Below, piece by piece: positions 1-9,404 of a stretch of 64,000 nucleotides of DNA; the stretch's first letter is position 1, and each line of letters starts with the position of its first letter. The DNA comes from Ruegeria sp. PrR005 (GTDB lineage Bacteria; Pseudomonadota; Alphaproteobacteria; Rhodobacterales; Rhodobacteraceae), in the NCBI RefSeq assembly GCF_010500245.1, contig NZ_JAAGOX010000022.1:62001-126000 (forward strand). The letters are read 5' to 3'. Under the pieces are notes generated by a model. It saw only the letters and a program-made list of their open reading frames with translations, made no database searches and had not been told where the DNA came from. The position numbers were made by a program, and so were the translations under genes.

Positions 1-2
1 TG

Positions 3-668
3 TCCGGGCTGATGTCGATCACCGGCGAGCCCGAGGGCCAGCCGCAGAAATCGGGTGTGGCGATCACCGATATCTTTACCGGCATCTATGCGGTTACCGG
101 CATTCTGGCCGCCCTGCACCAGCGCGACCGTACCGGTCGCGGACAGCATGTGGATATGGCACTGCTCGACGTGGCGGTTGCCGTCACCGCCAACCAGGCG
201 CTGAACTATCTGACCACGGGCGAAGTGCCGCCGCGCATGGGCAACGCCCATGTCAATCTTGCCCCCTATCAGGTGTTCGACTGCGCTGACGGCCATATCA
301 TCATCGCCACCGGCAATGATCGGCAATTCCAGCGGCTGTGCCGGGTGCTGGGGCTTGATGACATGGCCGAGGCGCCCGAGTTCCTGAAAAACCGTGATCG
401 CCTTGCCAACCGCCGGGTGATGATCGCGCGGCTGAACGGCGCTACTGCGATCCGCGCCAAGGCCGAGTTGCTGGCCGCATGCGAGGCGCAGGGCATCCCT
501 GCCGGTCCGATCAACGACATGGCCGAGGTGATGGCAGACCCGCAGGTGATCGCGCGCGGCATGCAGATCGCGCTTCAGGGTGTGCCGGGCGTCCGCGCAC
601 CGTTCCGGTTCTCGGACGCCGACCTGGCCCTGCACCGACCCGCGCCCAAGCTGGGCGAGGACGGTTGA
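3..668 (+). CDS. CaiB/BaiF class III CoA-transferase, C-terminal part
   Basis: Reading is open from the left edge (Ser-Gly-Leu-Met...), so the start lies outside the window; about 221 residues remain of a family usually near 400. Class III CoA-transferases move CoA between organic acids through an aspartyl-CoA intermediate. The visible part has the family's RTGRGQHVDMALLD segment, the YQVFDCADGH segment that begins the second domain, and the C-terminal IPAGPINDMAEVMADPQV motif. The catalytic Asp is expected upstream of the edge and is not seen, so the substrate cannot be assigned. It converges on lpxK with only 3 bases between the stop codons. Confidence 0.88.
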   Translation, partial: SGLMSITGEPEGQPQKSGVAITDIFTGIYAVTGILAALHQRDRTGRGQHVDMALLDVAVAVTANQALNYLTTGEVPPRMGNAHVNLAPYQVFDCADGHIIIATGNDRQFQRLCRVLGLDDMAEAPEFLKNRDRLANRRVMIARLNGATAIRAKAELLAACEAQGIPAGPINDMAEVMADPQVIARGMQIALQGVPGVRAPFRFSDADLALHRPAPKLGEDG

Positions 669-671
669 GGT

Positions 672-1670
672 TTAGGGCGCGGGGGCAACCGCCAGCAGCA
701 TGTCGCGCACCCGGTCCGCATCTGCCATTTCCAGCCGCACCGGCAGGGTGATGACCTTGGACCGGAACGCGGGCGGCAGCCGAACCGCGTCTTTTTCGGT
801 TGTCACCATCTGTGCACCAAGCAGCCGCGCCTCGTTTTCGAGCCGTGACATCAGCGCGGGCGTCAACGGCTGGTGGTCGTCCAAGGCCTCGGCCCGCAAC
901 ACGTCCGCCCCTTCGTTGCGCAATGTGCGAAAGAACTTGGCCGGGTTGCCGATACCGGCAAAGGCCAGAACCGGGGTAGCGGCCCAGTCCATGCCGGTTT
1001 TCAGGGGTTTGAGTTCCGCCGTGGCATGCGGCAGGTCAATCATCGCCCCCCATCGGGCGGCGAAATCCGCCTGCGCGGCGGCATCCCCCAGCGAAAGGAG
1101 CATATCGGCGCGCCGCAGCCCCACGTCGACCGGTTCGCGCAGCGGCCCCGCCGGAATGCACAGCCCGTTGCCGAACCCCTGCGCCGCATCCACCACGATG
1201 ACCGAGAAATCCTTGACCACCGCCGGGTTCTGGAACCCGTCATCCAGCACGATCACAGTAGCGCCGGCCGCTTCGGCTGCCCGCACGCCAGCGGCCCGGT
1301 CCTTGGCGACCCAGACCTCGGCAAAGGCCGCCAGCAGCAATGGCTCGTCGCCCACCTGTTCCGACCTGTGGCGTCCCGGATCGACCTGCACCGGCCCTTG
1401 CAGCGCGCCGCCGTATCCGCGCGTGACGACATGCGGTTCGTGACCTGCGTCGCGCAGCCGCTCGACCACCCAGATCGCGGTCGGCGTCTTGCCGGTTCCG
1501 CCCGCGTTCAGGTTGCCGATGCAGATCACCGGCACAGCGGCGCGGATCGGCTGACCCGTCCGCAACCGCCGCGCGGTCGCCCCGGCATAGAGCGCTCCCA
1601 ACGGTCGCAGCAGAGTTGCGCGCAATCCGGGCCTTGCCGGATCGGTGTTCCAGAAATCAGGCGTCCGCAC
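672..1670 (-). CDS. lpxK: Tetraacyldisaccharide 4'-kinase LpxK
   Basis: Inner-membrane-associated kinase that phosphorylates the 4' position of the lipid A disaccharide. The P-loop [14 protein letters not shown] lies near residue 50, followed by the typical VVTRGYGG and IVLDDGFQ (near residue 130) segments. I chose a GTG start at 1670 (Met-Arg-Thr-Pro-Asp-Phe-Trp), giving 332 aa and a 14-base overlap with the kdtA stop; an ATG at 1706 would add 12 residues unlike the family N-terminus. It is translated with kdtA, forming the Kdo/lipid A part of this minus-strand cluster. Confidence 0.93.
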   Translation of the reverse strand: MRTPDFWNTDPARPGLRATLLRPLGALYAGATARRLRTGQPIRAAVPVICIGNLNAGGTGKTPTAIWVVERLRDAGHEPHVVTRGYGGALQGPVQVDPGRHRSEQVGDEPLLLAAFAEVWVAKDRAAGVRAAEAAGATVIVLDDGFQNPAVVKDFSVIVVDAAQGFGNGLCIPAGPLREPVDVGLRRADMLLSLGDAAAQADFAARWGAMIDLPHATAELKPLKTGMDWAATPVLAFAGIGNPAKFFRTLRNEGADVLRAEALDDHQPLTPALMSRLENEARLLGAQMVTTEKDAVRLPPAFRSKVITLPVRLEMADADRVRDMLLAVAPAP

Positions 1671-2886
1671 GTTCTGCCCCCCGCCGGTCCAGGCGATCCT
1701 GGACAAGTTCGATCAGCTCATCGGTCAGGTGCGCGGTTTCGGTCACCACCTCCCACCCGGCCAGCGCCATCGCGGCGGCGGCATCGGGCGCCAATAGATG
1801 CACGACCTCGGACCCCAGCGCATCGGCGTCGCGGACCGATCGCGCGGCACCGGCCGAGGCCAGACGAACATATGTGTCGATATGGTTGCGCACGTTCGGA
1901 CCATAGAGTAGCGCCGAACCGAGAGCCACCGCCGTTAGCGGGTCCCGTCCGCCCGCGCCGGGCTCCAAAGAACTGCCCAGAAAGGTCAAGGGCGACACCC
2001 GGTACCAGAGCCCCAGGGTCTCGGGGTCCGCGCTGATCGCCACCTGGGTGTGATCGTCGATCATGTCACCGATATCCCAGTTGATACAGCGCAGGTCCAT
2101 ATGCTCCAGCCGTTCGCGCAGGGGCCCGGCCTCTTCGGGGTCGGCGACATGCACGACCAACAGCGCCCGGTGCAGTGATCGCAGTGCAAAGCGATGGGCG
2201 GTCAGGACCGAGATGAACTCCTTGGCCTGGGTCCAGGCAGACAGCCAGACCGGGCGCCCCCCCAAAGCCGCATTGACGGCCGCCAGCTCGTCTTCCGGCC
2301 AGGGCGCCGGGTTCGCACTGACCTGTAACGGAGGCGAAGAGCGCACCTTGGCAGGGGCGACGCCTGCACGGCGCACCTGGCGGGCGGCGGCCTCTCCATT
2401 GGTCACGATCAGGTCAAAGCAATCCAGAACCGTGCGCGTAAGGTCGGGCAACCACCGGTGCTTGCGCGCGGCCAGGTCGCTTTCGGCAATGTCGATCAGA
2501 ACCATGGGCAGCCCGGATTGCGCCGCCTGGTCGATCAGGTTCGGTTTCAGCCCGCCGCCGGACCACAGGCACATGTCCGGCGTCCAGTGGTTCAGAAAAC
2601 GCCGTGCCGACATCGGGTGATCTTCGGGCAGGACCGATACCAACCCTGTGGGCGACGGCCAATCGTCAGTTCTTGTATCCCCGGGAATGGTGAACAGTGT
2701 CGACAGGTCGGGGCGCAACGTGACAAGGCGCTGGGCCAGATCGCACAGGGCCGGAAAACGGCCACGGTCGGCCACGTGAATCCACAGCAACTCCCCTTCG
2801 GGCCGCGACGGCATGTCCTTGCCCGGGGGATGCGCGCCCCGCCAACTGAGCACGCGATAGGCCGTAAGGCTGAGCGAACGCGCCAT
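1657..2886 (-). CDS. kdtA: 3-deoxy-D-manno-octulosonate (Kdo) transferase, GT30 family
   Basis: Transfers Kdo to lipid IV-A at the inner membrane. The 409-aa product has the two-lobed GT30 organisation: an N-terminal acceptor half with the [15 protein letters not shown] segment and a C-terminal nucleotide-sugar half with [20 protein letters not shown], which is diagnostic for Kdo transferases. Length is close to the family norm (about 420). It overlaps lpxK downstream, and a CysQ-like gene lies about 160 bases upstream, a cluster common in Rhodobacterales. The N-terminal membrane anchor seen in enterobacterial WaaA is weak here. Confidence 0.88.
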   Translation of the reverse strand: MARSLSLTAYRVLSWRGAHPPGKDMPSRPEGELLWIHVADRGRFPALCDLAQRLVTLRPDLSTLFTIPGDTRTDDWPSPTGLVSVLPEDHPMSARRFLNHWTPDMCLWSGGGLKPNLIDQAAQSGLPMVLIDIAESDLAARKHRWLPDLTRTVLDCFDLIVTNGEAAARQVRRAGVAPAKVRSSPPLQVSANPAPWPEDELAAVNAALGGRPVWLSAWTQAKEFISVLTAHRFALRSLHRALLVVHVADPEEAGPLRERLEHMDLRCINWDIGDMIDDHTQVAISADPETLGLWYRVSPLTFLGSSLEPGAGGRDPLTAVALGSALLYGPNVRNHIDTYVRLASAGAARSVRDADALGSEVVHLLAPDAAAAMALAGWEVVTETAHLTDELIELVQDRLDRRGAERADA

Positions 2887-3043
2887 GGTCTAACGTCTCA
2901 CCGGCCCGGGGCGGGCCGTGAAACGGGAAAACGGGAAAAGGGCGCAGGCCATGCGGTCGCTCCGGCGGGTTCGGTTCAAAATCCGCGGCAACCTAAGGCA
3001 TCCGCGCTACAGGTCAAGCTTGCCCAATCCCGGCAAGACGCGG

Positions 3044-3847
3044 TCAATGGGCCGAAATCCCCGTGCCTGCCGGGTCAAGCGCCGCGGCCAGCCCTCCATG
3101 CACCGTGTATCCGCCGGCGATCACCCCGGCCAGGCGAGGCCGGGCGTTGTTGAACCTGAGCGGGGCGCCGAAGCGGTCGGTACAAAGACCGCCCGCCTCG
3201 CGCAGGATCAGGTCACCGGCGGCAATGTCCCATTCCCAGCTGGGCCGCAGCGTCAGCATGCCGTCGAACCGGCCTTGCGCCACCAGCGCCAGCCGGTAGG
3301 CCAGCGATGGTCGATAATCGCGCTGGAACGCAGGCGGCGTTCGCCCGATCCAGTGTTCCGGTAGCAGATTGGGCCTTGCGGCCAGAATATGCGCCTGCGC
3401 CAGATCGGCAGGGGCCGAAACCCGGATCGGATCTCCGTTCAGAAACGCGCCACCGCCCGTCACGGCCGAAAACAGCAGGCCGCGCATCGGCAGATAGATC
3501 ACCGCCGCTGTCACAACGCCGCGTTCAGCAACTGCCAGGGCATGTGCCCAGGTGCGCGAGCCGTCGGCAAAGCTGCGGGTACCGTCGATCGGGTCGACAA
3601 TGAACACCCGGTCGCGGTTCAACCGGGCGGCACTGTCCTCTGTCTCCTCGCTCAGCCAGCCGTATCCGGGCCGGGCGGTTGGCAGCATATGCTCCAGCAT
3701 GGCGTTCACCGCCAGATCCGCCTCGGTCACTGGTCCTGCACCGTCGGGTTTGTCCCAACGCTGCGCCTCGCGACCCGAATACCGGGTGGCGATACGCCCG
3801 GCCTCGTGTGCGGCACGGATCAGCAGGTCGAGGTCAGTTTCCGGCAA
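3044..3847 (-). CDS. Inositol monophosphatase-fold phosphatase, CysQ-like
   Basis: Mg-dependent phosphatase of the IMPase/FBPase fold, closest to CysQ-type 3'(2'),5'-bisphosphate nucleotidases that remove PAP. The metal-site motifs are all present in the 267-aa product: GPVTEADLAVN near residue 38, WLSEETEDS near 64, IVDPIDGTRSF near 83 and WEWDIAAGDLI near 205. Its start overlaps the 3' end of pmbA by 14 bases, so the two are translationally linked. The exact substrate (PAP or inositol phosphate) cannot be fixed by sequence; proximity to kdtA/lpxK is a recurring alphaproteobacterial arrangement and not evidence of a role in LPS. Confidence 0.87.
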   Translation of the reverse strand: MPETDLDLLIRAAHEAGRIATRYSGREAQRWDKPDGAGPVTEADLAVNAMLEHMLPTARPGYGWLSEETEDSAARLNRDRVFIVDPIDGTRSFADGSRTWAHALAVAERGVVTAAVIYLPMRGLLFSAVTGGGAFLNGDPIRVSAPADLAQAHILAARPNLLPEHWIGRTPPAFQRDYRPSLAYRLALVAQGRFDGMLTLRPSWEWDIAAGDLILREAGGLCTDRFGAPLRFNNARPRLAGVIAGGYTVHGGLAAALDPAGTGISAH

Positions 3848-5180
3848 GCGTCATCCCCTCGATCAGGATCGACGGCACCACCCGCGACAGCCAGGTGCGG
3901 GCGTCGTTTGCAGGCACCATCCGCAGCATCATGTCACGCAGGTTGCCCGCTATGGTGCATTCGTTCACCGGATAGGCGATCTCGCCATTCTCCACCCAGA
4001 ACCCCGAGGCCCCGCGCGAATAGTCGCCGGTGTTCGGGTTGATGGTCGAACCGATCATGGATGTCACCAACAGACCGGTTCCCATGTCGCGCAACAGGTC
4101 GGCCCGGCTGGCCGTTCCCTGTGTCATGGCGATGTTCCAGTTGCTGGGCGAGGGCGGGCCGGAAATGCCACGCGCCGCGTTTGCGGTCGATCCCATCCCC
4201 AGCTTGCGTGCACTGGCCAGATCCAGCGTCCAGCCGGTCAGCACCCCGTTTTCCACGATGGCGCGACGCCGGGTCGCCAGCCCCTCGGCATCGAAGGGGC
4301 GCGAGCCCGAGACACGCGGGCGATGCGGGTCTTCGATCACCGACAGATGAGACGGCAGCACCTGTTCGCCCAATGCGTCCTTGAGCCAGGACGATCCGCG
4401 CGCAATCGCGGCACCATTGGCCGCGCCCAGCAGATGACCGATCAGAGACGACGAGATTCGTTCGTCGAACAGCACCGGGAATGTGCCGGTCGCGGGCTTT
4501 CGGGCACCTTGCGCGGCAACCGCCCGTTCACCGGCGATGCGCCCGATTTCGGCGGGGTCGCGCAGGTCCGACTGCCAGCTGCGGCTGTCGCCGTCGTATT
4601 CCCGTTCCATCCCGGTGCCGGTACCCGAAATCGCCATGCAAGAGATTGAGCGGGACGTGCGCCTGTAGCCGCCGGAAAACCCGTTTGTGGCGGCAATATG
4701 GATCGTATTGGCCCCGTATCCGCCGCCTGCATCCGACACCTGTGTCACGCCTGCGATGGCCAGCGCAGCGGCCTCGGCCGCCAGCGCATCCTGCATCAAT
4801 GCTTCGGCGGTGGGTTCGGGGGCCGGATCACACAGTTCCAGCGCAGTCGTATCAAGGTTCTGGCAGATCTCCGACGGGTCAGCCAACCCGGCATAGGGAT
4901 CCTCTGGCGCCTCGCGTGCCATGGCCACCGCCCGTTCCGCCATCGCCGCCAGTGTCTCTGGCCGACTATCAGAACTCGACACGATGGCCTGCCGCTTGCC
5001 GATGAACACCCGCAGCCCCAGATCCGTGCCTTCCGACCGTTCGGCATGTTCCAGTGCGCCACCTCGGACCTCGACCGAGACCGATGTGCCCTGGGTGACC
5101 ATCGCGTCGGCGGCCTCGGCCCCCGCCTTGCGGGCCGCATCCAGAAGTGCGTGACTGATTTCCTCTACGGTGCGCGGCAT
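3834..5180 (-). CDS. pmbA: TldD/PmbA-family metalloprotease-like protein (PmbA type)
   Basis: 448 aa, full length for PmbA (TldE), the partner of TldD in degradation or maturation of modified peptides such as microcins and in CcdA turnover. The PmbA C-terminal segments SARKLGMGSTANA, GTGLLVTSMIGSTINPNTGD and SRGASGFWVENGE are conserved; PmbA proteins lack the HExxxH zinc motif of TldD, and none is seen here. The ATG at 5180 is preferred over one at 5195 because AGGAGG sits four bases before it. No tldD gene is in the window. Confidence 0.92.
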   Translation of the reverse strand: MPRTVEEISHALLDAARKAGAEAADAMVTQGTSVSVEVRGGALEHAERSEGTDLGLRVFIGKRQAIVSSSDSRPETLAAMAERAVAMAREAPEDPYAGLADPSEICQNLDTTALELCDPAPEPTAEALMQDALAAEAAALAIAGVTQVSDAGGGYGANTIHIAATNGFSGGYRRTSRSISCMAISGTGTGMEREYDGDSRSWQSDLRDPAEIGRIAGERAVAAQGARKPATGTFPVLFDERISSSLIGHLLGAANGAAIARGSSWLKDALGEQVLPSHLSVIEDPHRPRVSGSRPFDAEGLATRRRAIVENGVLTGWTLDLASARKLGMGSTANAARGISGPPSPSNWNIAMTQGTASRADLLRDMGTGLLVTSMIGSTINPNTGDYSRGASGFWVENGEIAYPVNECTIAGNLRDMMLRMVPANDARTWLSRVVPSILIEGMTLAGN

Positions 5181-5292
5181 GGCCCCTCCTGTCATCCTGT
5201 CACCGAGGTAGCCGCCGACCGGACCTGCTGCAAGCCCCGCGCCGCGAATTGGCGAACCGGGCGCCGTACGCCCGGTCCCGAGAGTGTTCAGA

Positions 5293-6819
5293 TCACTTGA
5301 TCCGCTGGCCGTTGGCCATGATATGGCCTTGCTTGTTGATCTCGATGGTCGAGTTCAGCGTGTCGGGCGCATCGCCCGGTACCGCCAGCATGCCCATCAT
5401 CATCCGCGCGCCCATCGCGTCCTGGTCCGAAACGAAACCCATCGCGATCAGCTTGTCGATCAGCGCATTTGCCCCCACCAGCGTCAGGTTGGCGACACCC
5501 GAGGGCGCGGGCATCCCGTCGAAGCTCTCCAGATCGCTGTTGTCGAACTCGAACGCGCCGGTGCCGGTCAGCTTGGCGCCCACCATCGACACCAGCAGCT
5601 GGTTGATTTGCAGGGTGTTCAACTCACCCGGTGCGGCTCCGGTCGCTTCCAGCGTCTCGGCAACGGTGGGGTCGAGGAAATCGACCAGCACCTTGGCCGT
5701 CCCCGTCAGGTCGAGCGCGATGGTCGCCGGGTCACGCGGCAGCGCACCAACAGGGTCGAACATGCCCCAGATCATGTCGGACATGGTGAAATCGGTCAGG
5801 TTCAATCCCAGGCCAAAGGGTTGCGGCGCATCGCCCGCCTGCACCGGGATATCCAGCTTGAACCCCGATTTCGCCATCGCCAGATCAACCGGGAACGGCA
5901 GTTCCTGCGTGGTCATCGAAATCTCGGCCCTATTGCTGGTCAGGTCATAAACCACATGCGAGGAATCCATACCGATCCGGAAATCGCCGCCCTGCGATTT
6001 CGAGCTGAAGGCAAAGGTCTCGCCATCGCCGGTGCCGTTCATTGACCCGTTGCCCGCCGTGTAGCTCAGCGTGCCGTCAAAGGCGAAACCCGACTTCAGC
6101 ATGTTCGAGAAGTTGGCGGCATCGAACTCGGTCGGGATGGTGCCACTGCCGGCATAGGTAATGCCGCTCATTGCGCCGTTGAACGTGCCTTCATCGTCGG
6201 ATTCGGGGTCGTCGAAGGACAGCGCATAGCTCAGCCCGTCGGCGGTGAAACTCTGCACCATGTCGCGCATCGCGCCGATCTTCATCTGCGAGGTTCCGGC
6301 GACGCCGGTGATGTCCATCGACGCGGTAATCGCGCCTTCGGGCATCGCTTCGCCTTCTGCTTCCAGCGCGGCGAGGCTGACCGTCACCTGATCCGCCGAA
6401 TAGGCATAGGTCATGTCCTCGGGGGCACCGGAGACGACCATCGACATGTTGCGGTTCAGATAGTTCACCGTGCCCTTGACCGCGTCCTCGCCTTCCGGGG
6501 TCACCACGAAATTGATCGGGAACTCTTCGGGCAGGACGATGCGCACGGTTCCATCGCCCTGATCCGTCAGGCTCATTTCCGGCAAGGTCACGGCCAGCGC
6601 GCCTTCGGCGTCGGGGATCTGCATGGTCATCGACATGCCCGAGATTGTCAGCGTATTGCCCGACCGGCTTTCGGTTCCGGAAACCTCGTAACCCATTCCA
6701 CCAAGATAAGCTTTCCAGTCGGCCCAAACCTGATCGGCGCTCAGATCGGCCCAGGCGCTCTGGCTGGCTATGGCATAAGCGATCACGGCGCCTGACGTGC
6801 GGCGAAGGAAAACGGACAT
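5293..6819 (-). CDS. DUF2125 domain protein with signal peptide
   Basis: 508-aa protein of a family widespread in Rhodobacterales with no established function. Residues 1-24 form a Sec-type signal peptide ending in an Ala-Trp-Ala cleavage site, so it is probably periplasmic or envelope associated. The rest is rich in beta-strand-like alternation, with repeated 'Gly-Thr-Ala-x-hydrophobic' strands and very few Cys, and lacks any recognisable enzyme motif. It is a single-gene unit with its own upstream region shared with the divergent SDR gene. The assignment rests on overall resemblance to DUF2125 proteins; a role in envelope lipid transport is possible but unsupported by this sequence. Confidence 0.8.
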   Translation of the reverse strand: MSVFLRRTSGAVIAYAIASQSAWADLSADQVWADWKAYLGGMGYEVSGTESRSGNTLTISGMSMTMQIPDAEGALAVTLPEMSLTDQGDGTVRIVLPEEFPINFVVTPEGEDAVKGTVNYLNRNMSMVVSGAPEDMTYAYSADQVTVSLAALEAEGEAMPEGAITASMDITGVAGTSQMKIGAMRDMVQSFTADGLSYALSFDDPESDDEGTFNGAMSGITYAGSGTIPTEFDAANFSNMLKSGFAFDGTLSYTAGNGSMNGTGDGETFAFSSKSQGGDFRIGMDSSHVVYDLTSNRAEISMTTQELPFPVDLAMAKSGFKLDIPVQAGDAPQPFGLGLNLTDFTMSDMIWGMFDPVGALPRDPATIALDLTGTAKVLVDFLDPTVAETLEATGAAPGELNTLQINQLLVSMVGAKLTGTGAFEFDNSDLESFDGMPAPSGVANLTLVGANALIDKLIAMGFVSDQDAMGARMMMGMLAVPGDAPDTLNSTIEINKQGHIMANGQRIK

Positions 6820-6945
6820 TCCAAGAACCTCTCTGGATAAATTTCGCGGCTATCGTCGGTTGTGGCGCGGCAGGCGTCAAGGGGCAACCACTAGACCCTT
6901 TATCCGAGCCAGAGTAGGACTTGACCGAAGTTGAAGGAGATTTGA

Positions 6946-7698
6946 ATGACCGACATGCAGGGAAAAACCGTTCTGATCACCGGTGCCAGCCGCGGAATCG
7001 GGGCCGAGGCCGGGCGAATCTTTGCCGAGGCGGGCGCCAATGTGGTGCTGCTCGCCCGCAGCGCCGACGCTGTGGCCACGCTGGCTGCCGAACTGGGTGA
7101 TCGGGCGATGCCGCTGGCCTGCGACGTGGCCGATGCCGGACAGGTGGCCGGGGCGGTGAATGCCACGGTGGCGCGGTTCGGCGGTCTGGATGTCCTGATC
7201 AACAATGCCGGTGTCGTCGAACCGATCTCGCATCTGGCCAGTTCCGACCCGGCCGGTTGGAGCCACGCGATCGATATCAACCTCAAGGGCGTCTACTATG
7301 GCATGCGCGCGGCATTGCCGGTGATGCGCAAGACGGGCGGCGGAACCATCCTGACGGTCAGTTCGGGCGCGGCCCACAACCCGGTCGAGGCCTGGAGCCA
7401 TTATTGCGCCTCCAAGGCGGGTGCGGCGATGCTCACCTCCTGCCTGCATCTGGAAGAGGCGCATCACGGCATCCGCGCGATGGGCCTGTCCCCGGGCACC
7501 GTTGCCACCCAGATGCAGCGCGAGATCAAAAGCTCGGGCATCAACCCGGTCAGCCAGCTGGACTGGTCGGCGCATGTCCCCGCCGACTGGCCCGCGCGCA
7601 CGCTGCTGTGGATGTGCGGCGCGGATGCGGACGAATTCCGGGGCACCGAGATCTCCCTGCGCGACGAGACCATTCGCCGCCGGGTCGGCCTGATATGA
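6946..7698 (+). CDS. Short-chain dehydrogenase/reductase
   Basis: Classical SDR of 250 aa. The NAD(P) cofactor motif TGASRGIG is at about residues 11-18, NNAG near 86-89, the catalytic Ser near 140 (VSSGAA) and the YCASK Tyr-Lys pair near 153-157. SD GAAGGAG is well placed before the ATG. The stop overlaps the start of the next gene as ATGA, so it heads a three-gene operon with an enoyl-CoA hydratase-like protein and a two-domain VOC protein. That company suggests catabolism of an acyl or aromatic compound, but the substrate is unknown. Confidence 0.92.
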   Translation: MTDMQGKTVLITGASRGIGAEAGRIFAEAGANVVLLARSADAVATLAAELGDRAMPLACDVADAGQVAGAVNATVARFGGLDVLINNAGVVEPISHLASSDPAGWSHAIDINLKGVYYGMRAALPVMRKTGGGTILTVSSGAAHNPVEAWSHYCASKAGAAMLTSCLHLEEAHHGIRAMGLSPGTVATQMQREIKSSGINPVSQLDWSAHVPADWPARTLLWMCGADADEFRGTEISLRDETIRRRVGLI

Positions 7699-8303
7699 TC
7701 GAGCTGGAGCAGGACGGCGGTCTGTGGACCGTCACGCTGAACCGCCCCGACAAGGCCAATTCGCTGACCGTGGCCATGTTGGAGCGGCTGGTCGAGATCG
7801 CCGAAGCGGCGGGCGAGGCGCGGGCGCTGATCCTGACCGGGCGCGGCAAGGTGTTCAGCGCCGGTGCCGATCTGGAGGCGGCGCGCGCCGGTCTCGCCAC
7901 TTCGGACCTGTGGGAGAGGCTTTCAGGCGCCATTGCCGCTCTGCCCTGCCTCACCGTCGCGGCCCTGAACGGGACCCTGGCGGGTGGCGCCAACGGCATG
8001 GCGCTGGCCTGCGACCTGCGCATCGCGGTGCCCGAGGCGAAATTCTTCTACCCGGTGATGAAGCTCGGCTTTCTGCCGCAGCCGTCGGACCCGGCGCGCA
8101 TGGCGGCGCTGATCGGCCCGGCCCGGACGCGGCTGATCCTGATGGCGGGGCAGAAGATCACCGCGCAGGAGGCCTATGATTTTGGTCTCGTGGACCGGAT
8201 CGTGCCTTCCGACCAGTTGATGGAGACCGCCCGGTCGTTGGTAGCTGATTCGGTTACCGCCGACCCGGGCATCGCGGCTGGGATCGCAGCCCTCTGTCCA
8301 TGA
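7695..8303 (+). CDS. Enoyl-CoA hydratase/isomerase family protein, short form
   Basis: Crotonase-fold protein of 202 aa, against 255-270 for typical members. It keeps the first oxyanion-hole segment GKVFSAGADL and the second GTLAGGANGMALACDLRIA, but the usual catalytic region reads KLGFLPQPSDP and departs from the Pro-Glu-x-x-x-Gly-x-x-Pro-x-x-Gly consensus. The C-terminal helical domain is absent: the frame stops soon after LVDRIVPSDQL, where the VOC gene begins with an ATGA overlap. The short length is clean (no frameshifted remainder seen), so it may be a divergent isomerase or a trimming specific to this operon. Confidence 0.85.
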   Translation: MIELEQDGGLWTVTLNRPDKANSLTVAMLERLVEIAEAAGEARALILTGRGKVFSAGADLEAARAGLATSDLWERLSGAIAALPCLTVAALNGTLAGGANGMALACDLRIAVPEAKFFYPVMKLGFLPQPSDPARMAALIGPARTRLILMAGQKITAQEAYDFGLVDRIVPSDQLMETARSLVADSVTADPGIAAGIAALCP

Positions 8304-9037
8304 GGTTGGCCGCCCTCCACCTGCGCGCCGCCGATGCGGCGGCGCTTGCGGGGTTTTATCGCGACACTCTCGGCATGACCGCCGGTAAACGGGGCGAGGC
8401 GTGGCATGTCGGCTATGGCGGGCCAGATGCCGACCTGATCCTGCATGCCGGTGGCGGCGGGTATCAGCATGATCGTGGCCAGTGCTATTGGAAGATCGGC
8501 ATAACCCTGCCGGATGTTGACCTTGCCGTACAAGCGCTGCGGGCGCAGGGCGTCGCCGTCAGCGATCCGCGCCAGTTCGGAGACATCGGATACTTGTGCC
8601 ACCTTACCGACCCCGAGGGCTTCGTCATCGAGCTGCTGCAACAGGATTTCGAAGGCAACCGGCCGCCCGGGGCGGCCGATCCTTCGGCACCGTTCGCCGC
8701 GGCGACCTTGGCCCATATCACCTTGCGCAGCGGCGATATCGCCCGGGACGAGGCGATCTGCCGAGGGCTGGGGATGACCCTTCTGTCGGTGCAGGAGGTG
8801 GTCGATTATGAGTTCGATCTGTTCTTTTTCGGGTTCAGTACCGAAACTCCGCCGGACCCCGACCTCTGGTCGGTGACGAATCGCGAATGGTTGTGGAAAC
8901 GCCCCTATACGCTGATCGAGTTTCAGCATGTCGAAGGGGCGGAATTCGCCCCCGCTCCGGCGCTGGCGGGTATCGGCGTCGAGGGGCTGACAGCCACCGG
9001 CCTTGACCTGCGCGGCACGCCGCTCTTGCCATCGTGA
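8300..9037 (+). CDS. Two-domain VOC (glyoxalase/extradiol dioxygenase-fold) protein
   Basis: 245-aa protein with two tandem vicinal-oxygen-chelate modules (about residues 1-120 and 135-245). The first has LAALHLRAADAAALAGFYRD and ends with HLTDPEGFVIELLQQ, whose Glu is a usual metal ligand; the second begins LAHITLRSGDIARDEAI. VOC members include glyoxalases, extradiol dioxygenases and epimerases, so the reaction is open. It is the last gene of the SDR/ECH/VOC operon, coupled by ATGA overlap, and abuts the stop of the convergent HNH gene with no spacer. Confidence 0.82.
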   Translation: MRLAALHLRAADAAALAGFYRDTLGMTAGKRGEAWHVGYGGPDADLILHAGGGGYQHDRGQCYWKIGITLPDVDLAVQALRAQGVAVSDPRQFGDIGYLCHLTDPEGFVIELLQQDFEGNRPPGAADPSAPFAAATLAHITLRSGDIARDEAICRGLGMTLLSVQEVVDYEFDLFFFGFSTETPPDPDLWSVTNREWLWKRPYTLIEFQHVEGAEFAPAPALAGIGVEGLTATGLDLRGTPLLPS

Positions 9038-9346
9038 TCAGCGCCCCCGGCGCTTGCCCGGAACCTTTGACCGGAATCCTGGCGGGCGCTTGCTGACCCA
9101 CTCCAGGAAACGTTCCAGCCGGGGATGTCTGCGCAGCGCCTCAATCGTGTGAAACCTGCGCGCCAGTTCCGTTTCGGTCAGGGTTGCGTGCACTTCCTTG
9201 TGGCAGATCTGGTGCAGCAGCACCGTCGGCCCGCCCTTGCCGCCCTTGAGCCGGGGGATCAGGTGATGCAGGCTGCCGCCTCCATCCGGGATCGGCCGGT
9301 CGCACAGCGGGCAGACCGGCGCGCTCTTGTCTTCCGTGTCCGTCAT
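9038..9346 (-). CDS. Small HNH-motif protein
   Basis: 102-aa protein with a zinc-binding HNH/beta-beta-alpha nuclease core: CPLC near residue 13, HHLIPRLKGGK near 27 and HQICHKEVHA near 45. The second CxxC of many HNH proteins is reduced to the single C in HQICH. Stand-alone proteins of this type are common in Rhodobacterales and uncharacterised; there is no associated recombination or phage gene here. I chose ATG 9346 because the longer form (9406) adds an odd hydrophobic stretch that overlaps the start of the divergent flavoprotein gene. Confidence 0.8.
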   Translation of the reverse strand: MTDTEDKSAPVCPLCDRPIPDGGGSLHHLIPRLKGGKGGPTVLLHQICHKEVHATLTETELARRFHTIEALRRHPRLERFLEWVSKRPPGFRSKVPGKRRGR

Positions 9347-9404
9347 GGGCAAGAGGATGCACCACCACGCGACCGGTGCAAATAGGGACGGCAGGAAAGG
9401 CGAC

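Noticed and set aside
2887-3043. Gap between cysQ-like gene and kdtA examined for a small gene
   Set aside because: Some relatives have a small protein gene here, but no minus-strand frame with a start and ribosome site is seen.
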